Shown: piece after piece, positions 34,155 to 41,535 of the stretch
How the letters are laid out: each line of letters opens with the position of its first letter
Numbering within the stretch: position 1 is the stretch's first letter
Origin: Bacteroidales bacterium
GTDB taxonomy: Bacteria > Bacteroidota > Bacteroidia > Bacteroidales > UBA1556
Direction of reading: 5' to 3'
Assembly: GCA_015493685.1 (NCBI GenBank)
Contig: WGCS01000012.1
Coordinates: 1 to 41,535 of the forward strand
Length of the DNA: 41,535 nucleotides
Notes under the pieces: generated by a model
The model's input: only the letters and a program-made list of their open reading frames with translations
Told to the model about the DNA's origin: nothing
Databases searched by the model: none
Made by a program: the position numbers and the translations under genes

Positions 34155-37100
34155 ATGAAGAAATTAATTAGCATATTTGCCCTTAGCCTCATCGCTTTGT
34201 TTATTAGCGGAAATATTTTTGCCCGCAATATTCATGATAATGAAAGAGGGGCGAGAAAAAGTTCTAAAGCTAGAACCGGAGCTGCAGCAGGTTGTTTGCC
34301 AGCAAAAGCTTCTTCCGAAGTTAATATTAATAATGTGCGTGCCCGAATTATGACTGGTGGTGATATGTGGTGGGATTTACAGGGAATATCGAAGTATGAG
34401 ATACCCAAAGGATCTACTAAAACATCCATGTTTTCCGGTTCCTTATGGCTAGGTGGTACCGATGTTAACGGTCAGCTAAAAGGTGCATTTCAACGATATA
34501 GAGGAAACGGTAATGATTATTGGCCTGGACCTTTAACTACAGATGGAACTGCTAGTATTACTGCTGATGTTTGTGCTGAGTATGATAAACTCTTTGTTAT
34601 TACTCGTCAGGAAGTGGATGATTTTCGTTTAAAATATAATAATCCTAATTATCCTGACTATACCGTACCCGATATTATTAAAAACTGGCCCACTACCGGT
34701 GATGTAGCTCGTGGTCAGAGTCAGTGGCTCGCGCCTTTCGTTGATCTTAATCACGATGGCCTTTACGAATGGCAACAAGGTGAATATCCTTATTATGATA
34801 TTACAAATCATCTTTGTAAGCCATCAAAAGATGCTAATGGTCATTATTACTATGAGAAAACTCCAGAAGGAGGTATTCTTGCGGACCAGGTGCTGAAAGG
34901 AGACCAAACTGTTTGGTGGATTTTTAACGATAATGGGAATATTCATACCGAATCAAAAGGTAATGCTATTGGTGTTGAAATTAGAGCTCAAGCGTTTGCA
35001 TTCTCTACCAATGACGAAATTAATAATATGACTTTTTATTCCTATGAGATTATCAATAGGTCAACATATCGTTTGACAAATACTTATTTTAGTCAATGGG
35101 TTGATACGGATTTAGGATATTCTGATGATGATTATGTAGGTTGTGATGTGAGTAGAGGTTTAGGATATTGCTATAATGGTAAAGCCGTTGATGGTAATGG
35201 TAAGAAAAATCAATATGGTATTCAACCACCTGCTGTTGGTGTCGATTTCTTTCAAGGACCTTATATGGATCCCGATGGAATTGACAATCCAAAATATGAT
35301 TCCAATCACGTTCAAATTTGTGATGAAAGTATCAATGGGGTTAACTTCGGTGACTCTATCATCGATAATGAACGTTTTGGAATGAGAAAATTTGTGTATC
35401 ACAACCGTCCTCCTTTTGGTACTAGTGCTACTCAAGATCCGACCTTGGCCCCGGAATACTATCAGTTTTTACGTGGTATCTGGAAAGATGGAACAAGAAT
35501 GACCTATGGTGGTGATGCACACAATACGGGTGGACCTATTTGTGATTTTATGTTTCCTGACCTAACCGATCCTTGTGATTGGGGTACAGGTGGCGTTACT
35601 CCAAGTCCTAAAAAATGGACAGAGGAGACTTCTAATAATGCTCCCGGTGATCGTCGTTTTATGCAGTCTGCAGGGGAGTTTACTTTAGAGTCAGGGGCTA
35701 TTAATTATATTACCGTTGGTATTCCTTGGGCTCGTGCTTCTGCCGGTGGTCCTTTTGCTTCAGTGCAATTGCTTCGTCAAGTAGATGATAAAGCCCAAGC
35801 TTTATTTAACAACTGTTTTAAAGTATTGGATGGTCCTGATGCGCCGGAAGTGGTTACTCAAGAACTTGATAGAACAATAATTCTGTATCTTAAAAATTTA
35901 CAATCGTCCAATAATAGTGATGAGAATTATAAAGAAGAAGATGTTACAATTTCAGCATTGAATAATGATACAACACATTATGATCCTTATTATCATTTCC
36001 AAGGATATCAAATTTATCAGTTGGCAAACTCAGAGGTTTCTGTCTCACAATTACGCGATCCTAATAAAGCGCGTTTGGTTGCTGAATGCGATTTGAAGGA
36101 TACTGTTAAGAATTTAGTGAATTATGTTTGGAATGATAAAATAGGAGGTAATGTTCCTGAGTTGATGGTTCAAGCTAACAATAAAGGTATTTCACATTCC
36201 TTTAAGATTACTGAAGACAAATTTGCTACAGGAGATGTAAGATTGGTTAATAATAAAAAATATTATTTCGTTGCCATCGCCTATTCTGCTAATAATTATG
36301 CTGTTTATTCTCAAGACCCCGGCTATCTTAATGGATTATTAGGGCAGAAGAAGACTTACCTTGCAGGAAGAAAATCAGCTACGGGAGCCATAAAAGTTCA
36401 TACGGTTATTCCTCATATTCCTGATCCTGAAGCCTCCGGTACAATTGCCGGCGCAGCGTATGGTGCCGGTCCAGTTATTACCCGCCTTGATGGACGTGGT
36501 AATGGAGGTAATGAACTTGAGTTTACTGATAAAACTAAAGCTAAAATACTTGCAGATAACGCAGTAGTTAAAGTGCAATACACAAATGGGCATGGACCTA
36601 TTGATGTTAAAGTTATTGATCCTCTTAATGTAGAAAACGCCGAATATATTCTTAAGTTTCTGCATCCGCAGAATTCAAGTATTGATACGGCCTCTTGGGA
36701 ATTGTATAAGAATGGGCAACTTATTGTTGATACTTCTGAAACAAATATTTCAATAAGTAATGAGCAATTATTATTGGATGAAGGTTTAAGTATTACCATT
36801 AAACAAAATAAAGGTGTTGGTGAGACTTCTCTTCCTTCAAATGGATTTATTTCAGCTAAAATTGTATATCAAGATAGCTCACATCGTTGGTTAGGCGGTT
36901 TTCCGGATATTGACGGAATGCCGGACTTAAATCCTTCAACCCCAAGTGAATTTAATTGGATTCGCTCTGGAACATTGGATGATAAAAACAAGTCATTTCA
37001 TAATGACTATGATCCTTCTCCAATGCCTTGGATTGATCCTGCAGAGGTTTTTGAAAAAGTTATTGGAGCAACTTGGGCACCATATCGATTAGCTTCAATA

Positions 37101-38204
37101 TATAAGAATGGACCTGCCGGTACTGCTACTCATAAAACGTATAAGATATCTATTACTGAGAGTGTTGATGTTGTATTTACTAGTGATAAGAGTAAATGGA
37201 CAAGGTGTGTTGTTGTTGAAACAGGTGATGATCCTACTGCCAGTGAAGGTGGAGTTAAAAAATTCCATTTGAGAGCACATAATTCCATTGATAAAGAGGG
37301 TAATTATGCTGTTAGCGGTTCAGGTTCACAAGACTCTAATCCTGATGCGGCAAACTATATTGCTGAAAAAGGTATGGGCTGGTTCCCGGGTTATGCTATC
37401 AGTCTTGAAAGTGGTGAACGTTTGAATATTATGTTCGGTGAATCTTCTTGGTTGGTTGGAGAAAATGGTCGCGATATGAAGTTTAATCCTACATCACATT
37501 TTACTACCCCTATAGGTGGAGTATTGATGGGTGGAAAACATTTCTTATATATCTTACGTCATTCCCCCGATGCTAACGGTTGCCCTGCTTATGATAAAGG
37601 CAAGTGGTTATATAATCATTTGAAAGGGAATCCCAATAGTATTAAACTGATGCAAGTACACAGAGAAATTATGTGGACAAGTATTCCAATGGCTATTCAA
37701 GGTGAACAATGGTTACAAAATGATGCTACTGTTCGATTAAGAGTCAATTATCCTTATAAACAAGGCGTTTGGAGTATGAAGAATCCTACTATGACAGATC
37801 CCGGCTATAACGATCATTACCCTGCATATTCATTTAATACGGGTAATATAGCTACCATTAAGAATAATCTTTCTCAAGCCAAGAGTGCTTTGGATTTGAT
37901 TAGAGCTGTGCCTAACCCTTATTATGCATTTTCTAAGTATGAAACCGATCAGCTTGATAATAGAGTTAGAATTACTAATCTGCCGGAGCTCTGTACTGTT
38001 AGTATTTATTCTACCAATGGTATTTTAGTGCGTCGATTTAAAAAAGACGAAACCAATACTTATCTTGATTGGGATTTGAAAAATAGTGCCAATATTCCAA
38101 TTGCTAGTGGTGTTTATTTTATTCATATTGATGCTCCAAATATTGGGGAGAAGGTGATTAAATGGTTTGGCGTTCTTCGTCCAGTTGATTTAAATGCATT
38201 TTAA
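34155..38204 (+). CDS. Very large T9SS-sorted secreted protein
   Basis: 1349 aa. Signal peptide to about residue 23 (GNIFARN). The body is beta-rich with no enzyme motif that I recognise; early segments INNVRARIMTGGDMWWD, SMFSGSLWLGGTDVNG and FVDLNHDGLYEWQQGEYPYY, and IEIRAQAFAF/NNMTFYSYEIINRS-like strands suggest several beta domains. From about residue 1247 a T9SS type A sorting domain begins (AVPNPYYAFSKYETDQLDNRVRI, VSIYSTNGILVRRF, IPIASGVYFIHI), ending KVIKWFGVLRPVDLNAF. So it is exported across the outer membrane by T9SS. Codon use looks like its neighbours. Its place between a TonB receptor and a PorV/PorQ-like protein hints at a dedicated surface assembly. Confidence 0.88.
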   Translation: MKKLISIFALSLIALFISGNIFARNIHDNERGARKSSKARTGAAAGCLPAKASSEVNINNVRARIMTGGDMWWDLQGISKYEIPKGSTKTSMFSGSLWLGGTDVNGQLKGAFQRYRGNGNDYWPGPLTTDGTASITADVCAEYDKLFVITRQEVDDFRLKYNNPNYPDYTVPDIIKNWPTTGDVARGQSQWLAPFVDLNHDGLYEWQQGEYPYYDITNHLCKPSKDANGHYYYEKTPEGGILADQVLKGDQTVWWIFNDNGNIHTESKGNAIGVEIRAQAFAFSTNDEINNMTFYSYEIINRSTYRLTNTYFSQWVDTDLGYSDDDYVGCDVSRGLGYCYNGKAVDGNGKKNQYGIQPPAVGVDFFQGPYMDPDGIDNPKYDSNHVQICDESINGVNFGDSIIDNERFGMRKFVYHNRPPFGTSATQDPTLAPEYYQFLRGIWKDGTRMTYGGDAHNTGGPICDFMFPDLTDPCDWGTGGVTPSPKKWTEETSNNAPGDRRFMQSAGEFTLESGAINYITVGIPWARASAGGPFASVQLLRQVDDKAQALFNNCFKVLDGPDAPEVVTQELDRTIILYLKNLQSSNNSDENYKEEDVTISALNNDTTHYDPYYHFQGYQIYQLANSEVSVSQLRDPNKARLVAECDLKDTVKNLVNYVWNDKIGGNVPELMVQANNKGISHSFKITEDKFATGDVRLVNNKKYYFVAIAYSANNYAVYSQDPGYLNGLLGQKKTYLAGRKSATGAIKVHTVIPHIPDPEASGTIAGAAYGAGPVITRLDGRGNGGNELEFTDKTKAKILADNAVVKVQYTNGHGPIDVKVIDPLNVENAEYILKFLHPQNSSIDTASWELYKNGQLIVDTSETNISISNEQLLLDEGLSITIKQNKGVGETSLPSNGFISAKIVYQDSSHRWLGGFPDIDGMPDLNPSTPSEFNWIRSGTLDDKNKSFHNDYDPSPMPWIDPAEVFEKVIGATWAPYRLASIYKNGPAGTATHKTYKISITESVDVVFTSDKSKWTRCVVVETGDDPTASEGGVKKFHLRAHNSIDKEGNYAVSGSGSQDSNPDAANYIAEKGMGWFPGYAISLESGERLNIMFGESSWLVGENGRDMKFNPTSHFTTPIGGVLMGGKHFLYILRHSPDANGCPAYDKGKWLYNHLKGNPNSIKLMQVHREIMWTSIPMAIQGEQWLQNDATVRLRVNYPYKQGVWSMKNPTMTDPGYNDHYPAYSFNTGNIATIKNNLSQAKSALDLIRAVPNPYYAFSKYETDQLDNRVRITNLPELCTVSIYSTNGILVRRFKKDETNTYLDWDLKNSANIPIASGVYFIHIDAPNIGEKVIKWFGVLRPVDLNAF

Positions 38205-38232
38205 TTTATAGAAACTCAAAACAATTCATATA

Positions 38233-39288
38233 ATGAGAAAAGTTTATAAAATTTTGATGATTAGTCTTGTGTTTGCACTCTTTGCCGGACAGACAGCTAC
38301 TGCCGGAAATAAAGATCGTGTAGGAGAAGCAGGTGCTGGTCAGTTATTGATTAATCCATGGGTTAGAAGTAGTGGACTTGGTGGATCTAATTCTGCTTAT
38401 ATTAGTGGCTTAGAGGCCCAGTTTCTAAATGTTGCAGGTATTGCCAGAACACGTTCTACAGAACTTATCTTTGCACATACATCATGGCTTGTGGGTACAG
38501 GTACTAGTATCTCAAGTTTTGGAATTACACAAAAATTAGGTAAAGAAGGGGGCGTTTTGGGGTTGTCGGTTATGTCGCTTTCTTTTGGTGATATTCCTAT
38601 TACTACAGTAAGTCAGCCGGAGGGTGGAATAGGTACATTCTCTCCTAAGCAGAGTAATGTTAATATTTCTTATGCTAAGGCTTTCTCCAATAGTATCTAC
38701 GCCGGTGTTACCGTTAAAATAGTTAGTGAATCTACGTCTTCTACAAAAGCTTCTACTGTTGCTATTGATGCAGGTATTCAGTATGTTACCGGTAAACACG
38801 ATCAATTTAAGTTCGGTGTTGCACTCAAAAATGTTGGTCCTAATATGAAATATACCGGTGATGGTCTTTCTTTTAGAGGTTTTGTTCCCGGTCAGGTTAA
38901 TGCCCTTACTGTTGAGCAACGTTCTGCCGGATTCGAATTGCCTACTTTAATTCGTATTGGTGTTTCCTATGATTTGATTTTATCAGATAATATTAAACTT
39001 ATTCCTTCTTATACTTTTACTTCTAATTCCTTTACTAACGATCAGCATTCTGTTGGCGTTGAATTAAGATGGAGCAAGTATTTAGTATTACGGGGTGGTT
39101 ATACTTACGAAAATGATCTCCTTAATACTTCTAAGAAGATTAATGCATTGACAGGTTTTGCCATGGGAATATCCATTGAAGCTCCATTTAACAAAGGTGA
39201 TGAAGCCGGTTTTTCCATAGATTATGCATACCAAACTACTAACCCTTTTGCAGGGGTGCATAGTATTGGAGTTAGACTACATTTGTAG
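38233..39288 (+). CDS. PorV/PorQ family outer-membrane protein
   Basis: 351 aa. Signal peptide to about residue 24 (TATAG). The opening GEAGAGQLLINPWVRSSGLGGSNSAYISGLEAQFLNVAGIA is the PorV/PorQ family hallmark (family FadL-like 14-strand barrel). PorV shuttles T9SS cargo from the translocon to the attachment complex; PorQ works with PorZ in that complex. Members beside a cargo gene are likely partners for that cargo. Which of the two roles applies cannot be read from sequence, and several paralogues are usual. The gene ends 60 nt before the stem-loop at 39349-39381 and is the last of the operon. Confidence 0.88.
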   Translation: MRKVYKILMISLVFALFAGQTATAGNKDRVGEAGAGQLLINPWVRSSGLGGSNSAYISGLEAQFLNVAGIARTRSTELIFAHTSWLVGTGTSISSFGITQKLGKEGGVLGLSVMSLSFGDIPITTVSQPEGGIGTFSPKQSNVNISYAKAFSNSIYAGVTVKIVSESTSSTKASTVAIDAGIQYVTGKHDQFKFGVALKNVGPNMKYTGDGLSFRGFVPGQVNALTVEQRSAGFELPTLIRIGVSYDLILSDNIKLIPSYTFTSNSFTNDQHSVGVELRWSKYLVLRGGYTYENDLLNTSKKINALTGFAMGISIEAPFNKGDEAGFSIDYAYQTTNPFAGVHSIGVRLHL

Positions 39289-39307
39289 AGATACTCTTAA
39301 AATATAC

Positions 39308-39340
39308 TTTGACAAAACATTGATATTTTTATTACTTTTG
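39308..39340 (+). promoter_or_regulatory. Promoter candidate for greA-HIT
   Basis: TTTG (39308-39311), 21-nt spacer, TACTTTTG (39333-39340). The predicted start, near 39347, falls right at the beginning of the strong hairpin that follows. Confidence 0.5.
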
Positions 39341-39348
39341 TCACCTTA

Positions 39349-39381
39349 AAATCAGAAGACTATTTTATAGTCTTCTGATTT
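39349..39381 (+). terminator. Strong hairpin after the PorV-like gene
   Basis: AAATCAGAAGACTA, loop TTTTA, TAGTCTTCTGATTT: a perfect 14-bp stem. It is followed by ATTATTTAG, not a clean T-run, apart from the T's inside the stem end. Probably ends the TonB/T9SS/PorV transcript, but see the promoter immediately upstream. Confidence 0.65.
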
Positions 39382-39541
39382 ATTATTTAGTTTACTATTG
39401 AAATCATTATTCTATTTTTTTGTATCTAACTTATCTTGGTAAATTTACTATATGCCGATGGTCTTTATGCAAAACTATAAGTAATTGAAATAGTTAAATG
39501 ATAATTGAAATAGAATTCCATTTTAAAAAAATAATTATATT

Positions 39542-40018
39542 ATGGCCGAAACACAGTATTTTTCAGCAGAAGGACTAGAGAGAATTAAGAATGAATTGAC
39601 TGAATTAATAAGCGTGCAACGCTCGGCTATTTCTCAGCAAATTGCCGAAGCTAGAGATAAAGGCGACTTATCTGAAAATGCAGAATACGATGCGGCTAAA
39701 GAGGCCCAAGGCTTATTGGAACTTAAAATTTCTAAATTGCAAACTATTGTTCAAAATGCTAGAATCATTGATGAGTCTAAAATTGATGATTCAAAAGCCT
39801 TGCTTTTATCTACAGTAACGCTTCGAAATGTTACCAATAAAAAGGAGATGAGTTATACCCTTGTCCCTGAAAAAGAAGCTGATATCCGAAATGGCAAAAT
39901 ATCAGTTAGTTCGCCCATAGCACAAGGAATTTTGGGTAAATCAGTAGGTGATATTGCCGAAATTAGTGTGCCTGCCGGGATTATGAAGTTTGAAATTGTC
40001 AAAATTGAACGTTTATAA
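39542..40018 (+). CDS. greA: Transcription elongation factor GreA
   Basis: 158 aa, standard length. Rescues backtracked RNA polymerase by stimulating transcript cleavage. The N-terminal coiled coil (residues 8-75) carries the acidic tip signature ARDKGDLSENAEYDAAKEAQ, with the Asp and Glu that position metal in the polymerase active site, so it is GreA rather than GreB or an anti-Gre factor. The C-terminal FKBP-like domain ends with SPIAQGILGKSVGDIAEISVPAG. Preceded by 253 nt that hold a promoter candidate and hairpin. The HIT gene follows after 2 nt. Confidence 0.96.
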   Translation: MAETQYFSAEGLERIKNELTELISVQRSAISQQIAEARDKGDLSENAEYDAAKEAQGLLELKISKLQTIVQNARIIDESKIDDSKALLLSTVTLRNVTNKKEMSYTLVPEKEADIRNGKISVSSPIAQGILGKSVGDIAEISVPAGIMKFEIVKIERL

Positions 40019-40020
40019 TT

Positions 40021-40422
40021 ATGAGTAGTATTTTTTCTAAGATTGTTAAGGGGGATATACCTTCCTATAAAGTTGCCGAGACAGAAGATTTTTTCGCGTT
40101 TCTAGATATCAATCCTTTGGCTCAAGGTCATACACTCGTTATTCCCAAAAATGAGGTTGATTATATTTTTGACTTGGATGGGGAAACTTATACAGGGCTT
40201 TGGACTTTCGCAAAAAAAGTAGGAAAAGCAGTAGAAAGTGTTGTGCCTTGTAAACGTATTGGTATTACTGTCATTGGTTTAGAAGTTCCTCATACTCATA
40301 TTCATATTATTCCTATCAATAGTATTTATGATATGGATTTTAAAAGAGATAAACTCAAATTTTCTACTGAAGAATTTCAGTCTGTTGCCAATAAAATTTC
40401 CAAGGCTTATAACAAGCTATAA
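40021..40422 (+). CDS. HIT family nucleotide hydrolase/transferase
   Basis: 133 aa. Histidine-triad protein acting on nucleotide phosphoramidates or dinucleoside polyphosphates; cytoplasmic. IFSKIVKGDIPSYKVAE and FLDINPLAQGHTLVIPK are the family's N-terminal nucleotide-binding motifs, and the catalytic triad is H91-T-H93-I-H95 in VPHTHIHIIPI, with the middle position His95 as the nucleophile by family rule (HxHxHxx). The substrate cannot be told. It starts 2 nt after greA, an arrangement common in Bacteroidota, and converges on the usp gene 70 nt downstream. Confidence 0.95.
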   Translation: MSSIFSKIVKGDIPSYKVAETEDFFAFLDINPLAQGHTLVIPKNEVDYIFDLDGETYTGLWTFAKKVGKAVESVVPCKRIGITVIGLEVPHTHIHIIPINSIYDMDFKRDKLKFSTEEFQSVANKISKAYNKL

Positions 40423-40492
40423 ACTTGTTCGTTAATATCATTTTAATTTTTCTGTCGGCTGAATATTATGTTGCTTAAATGTAAGCTTGTAT

Positions 40493-41347
40493 TTAGAATA
40501 TTGGTCTCCTCCGTAGTAAGTTTTTATTTGTAATACTTAATATAGGTATGGGCGATTGATTGACTAATTGTTGTGCTTGTGAACCTAACCATATATCAGA
40601 GGTGAGGTTTTCTGTGTCGAGCATTGTAGAAATTAATCCTGCATCCACTTTAATCGCATAATTAATAATTGTTCTAGCTCCGCTTTTTGATGTAGTTATA
40701 TGGGTGACAATCTTAGTTACTCCACTCTTTAATAAGTATTTTTCTGTTTGTTCAATATAGCTATTTACCCTTTGTCGCAGGCTGTCTATATTTGAGAAAT
40801 AGAGGCCTAGAAGGTGGACTTCTGCATTATATGCAAGTGCGATTTTTGTTGTTATTGGTAGCTTCTGCCGTGTGTCCAATGAACTGTCAATTGGTAAAAT
40901 GATTCGTTTGAGTTCTCGTTTTAAATCACGATGTAGGCGAATACTCAATACGGGACATTTAGCTCCTGTAATGATATCTCTGGCATTGTTGCCCATTAAT
41001 AATTTTCTAAACCCTTGAGAGCCATGCGTTCCGATTACTATAAAATCTACCATCTGCTCTGAGGAAATTTTTAAAATAGTTTTTGTAGTTAGTCCTTTTG
41101 ATGCTATTGTTGTGATTTGTTCCAAATCAATATCATTTTTAAAAGTATCCTTAAGGTCAGAAAATTTTCTCTCCACCGTTTTACTAATATCCTCTTTTTC
41201 TGAAATTGCTAAATGTCGGATTGAATTTTTATTCTCAACCCACACCCAAATCATTCTCGATTTAAATCGAGAGGCAAGGCCAATGGCGTGCGCTAAAGCA
41301 TTAACCGAAGATTTCGAGAAATCTACAGCAACAAGTATCTCGTTCAT
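40493..41347 (-). CDS. Tandem universal stress protein (UspA)
   Basis: 284 aa, two Usp domains. Domain 1 (residues 1-145) begins MNEILVAVDFSKSSVNALAHAI and has the ATP-binding loop GTHGSQGFRKLLMGNNARDII. Domain 2 (about 148-284) begins RIILPIDSSLDTRQ but lacks the GxxG loop: the equivalent is STMLDTENLTSDIWLGSQAQQLV, so only domain 1 should bind nucleotide. Stress and starvation related by family; partner unknown. Single minus-strand gene convergent with greA-HIT. The 70-nt gap to the HIT gene holds no strong terminator. Confidence 0.93.
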   Translation of the reverse strand: MNEILVAVDFSKSSVNALAHAIGLASRFKSRMIWVWVENKNSIRHLAISEKEDISKTVERKFSDLKDTFKNDIDLEQITTIASKGLTTKTILKISSEQMVDFIVIGTHGSQGFRKLLMGNNARDIITGAKCPVLSIRLHRDLKRELKRIILPIDSSLDTRQKLPITTKIALAYNAEVHLLGLYFSNIDSLRQRVNSYIEQTEKYLLKSGVTKIVTHITTSKSGARTIINYAIKVDAGLISTMLDTENLTSDIWLGSQAQQLVNQSPIPILSITNKNLLRRRPIF

Positions 41348-41382
41348 AGAAAAAAATTATCTTTAGTGATTAAATTATTGGT

Positions 41383-41414
41383 CAAAGATAATATAAAAAT
41401 TATATTCTAGCAAG
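41383..41414 (-). promoter_or_regulatory. Promoter candidate for the usp gene
   Basis: On the minus strand TATCTTTG (41383-41390) matches TAnnTTTG exactly, 36 nt before the start, with CTTG (complement at 41411-41414) 20 nt further up as an imperfect -33 element. The remaining bases to 41535 hold no recognisable gene. Confidence 0.5.
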
Positions 41415-41535
41415 TGGAATGATTGTAATTATCTTAAACTTACACCAAACTATCTTTCATAGTCATTATTAATGTTTTAGTAATCCTAAAAATGTTGAAG
41501 GGATTAATAAAAATAATAATCGAGTTATTATAAGG

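Noticed and set aside
36413-36799. 128-aa antisense reading frame inside the giant T9SS cargo gene
   Set aside because: Shadow of a strong coding frame, with no family motif and no ribosome site. Other long antisense frames (for example 4960-5487 and 18930-19295) were rejected for the same reason.

Overview
The window is a stretch of AT-rich chromosome from a Bacteroidota bacterium. The evidence is a fused cbb3 oxidase CcoNO, a PorE-like protein, type IX secretion (T9SS) cargo with C-terminal sorting domains, a PorV/PorQ-family barrel, TonB-dependent receptors with carboxypeptidase-regulatory-like N-termini, a DUF4249 lipoprotein, and many copies of the Bacteroidota -7 promoter box TAnnTTTG. 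T9SS plus cbb3 oxidase argues against gut Bacteroides and for a gliding, environmental or microaerobic relative; the genus cannot be read from the sequence. No rRNA, tRNA, CRISPR array, insertion sequence, phage gene or replication origin was found.

Layout. (1) 1-6489: a likely operon of a truncated alpha/beta hydrolase, a lipoprotein overlapping a beta-barrel gene, kdsA (Kdo-8-phosphate synthase), and a T9SS-sorted beta-propeller that overlaps kdsA by 4 nt. (2) 6668-12712: a cytochrome cbb3 oxidase cluster, ccoS-ccoNO-ccoQ-ccoP-ccoG-ccoH(fixH)-TauE/SafE-like transporter, with strong hairpins in three of its gaps. (3) 12787-14836: an inositol-monophosphatase-family enzyme and a GNAT-like protein. 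(4) 14837-20826: two large envelope genes, each behind a long non-coding leader: a barrel/TSP3-repeat/OmpA protein and a PorE-like TPR/PD40/OmpA protein. The latter ends in what looks like a degenerate retropepsin fold. (5) 21019-25440: housekeeping genes purM, prfA, pyrF and the convergent ilvE, separated by a long perfect bidirectional terminator. (6) 25806-29758: a TonB receptor, DUF4249 lipoprotein and TIGR02757 protein in one tight unit. (7) 29922-39288: a small membrane-anchored protein, then an operon of a 1220-aa TonB-dependent receptor, a 1349-aa T9SS cargo and a PorV/PorQ-family barrel. (8) 39542-41347: greA, a HIT hydrolase, and a convergent tandem universal stress protein.

How the genes fit together. 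Most of the window builds the cell envelope: Kdo for LPS, peptidoglycan-anchored outer-membrane proteins, receptors, and secreted surface proteins. The cco cluster encodes the oxidase and most assembly factors, but no CcoI copper ATPase is present. The strongest candidates for an undescribed system are the receptor/giant-cargo/PorV operon and the PorE-like protein with its extra C-terminal domain. All family assignments come from reading translated motifs, not from database searches.
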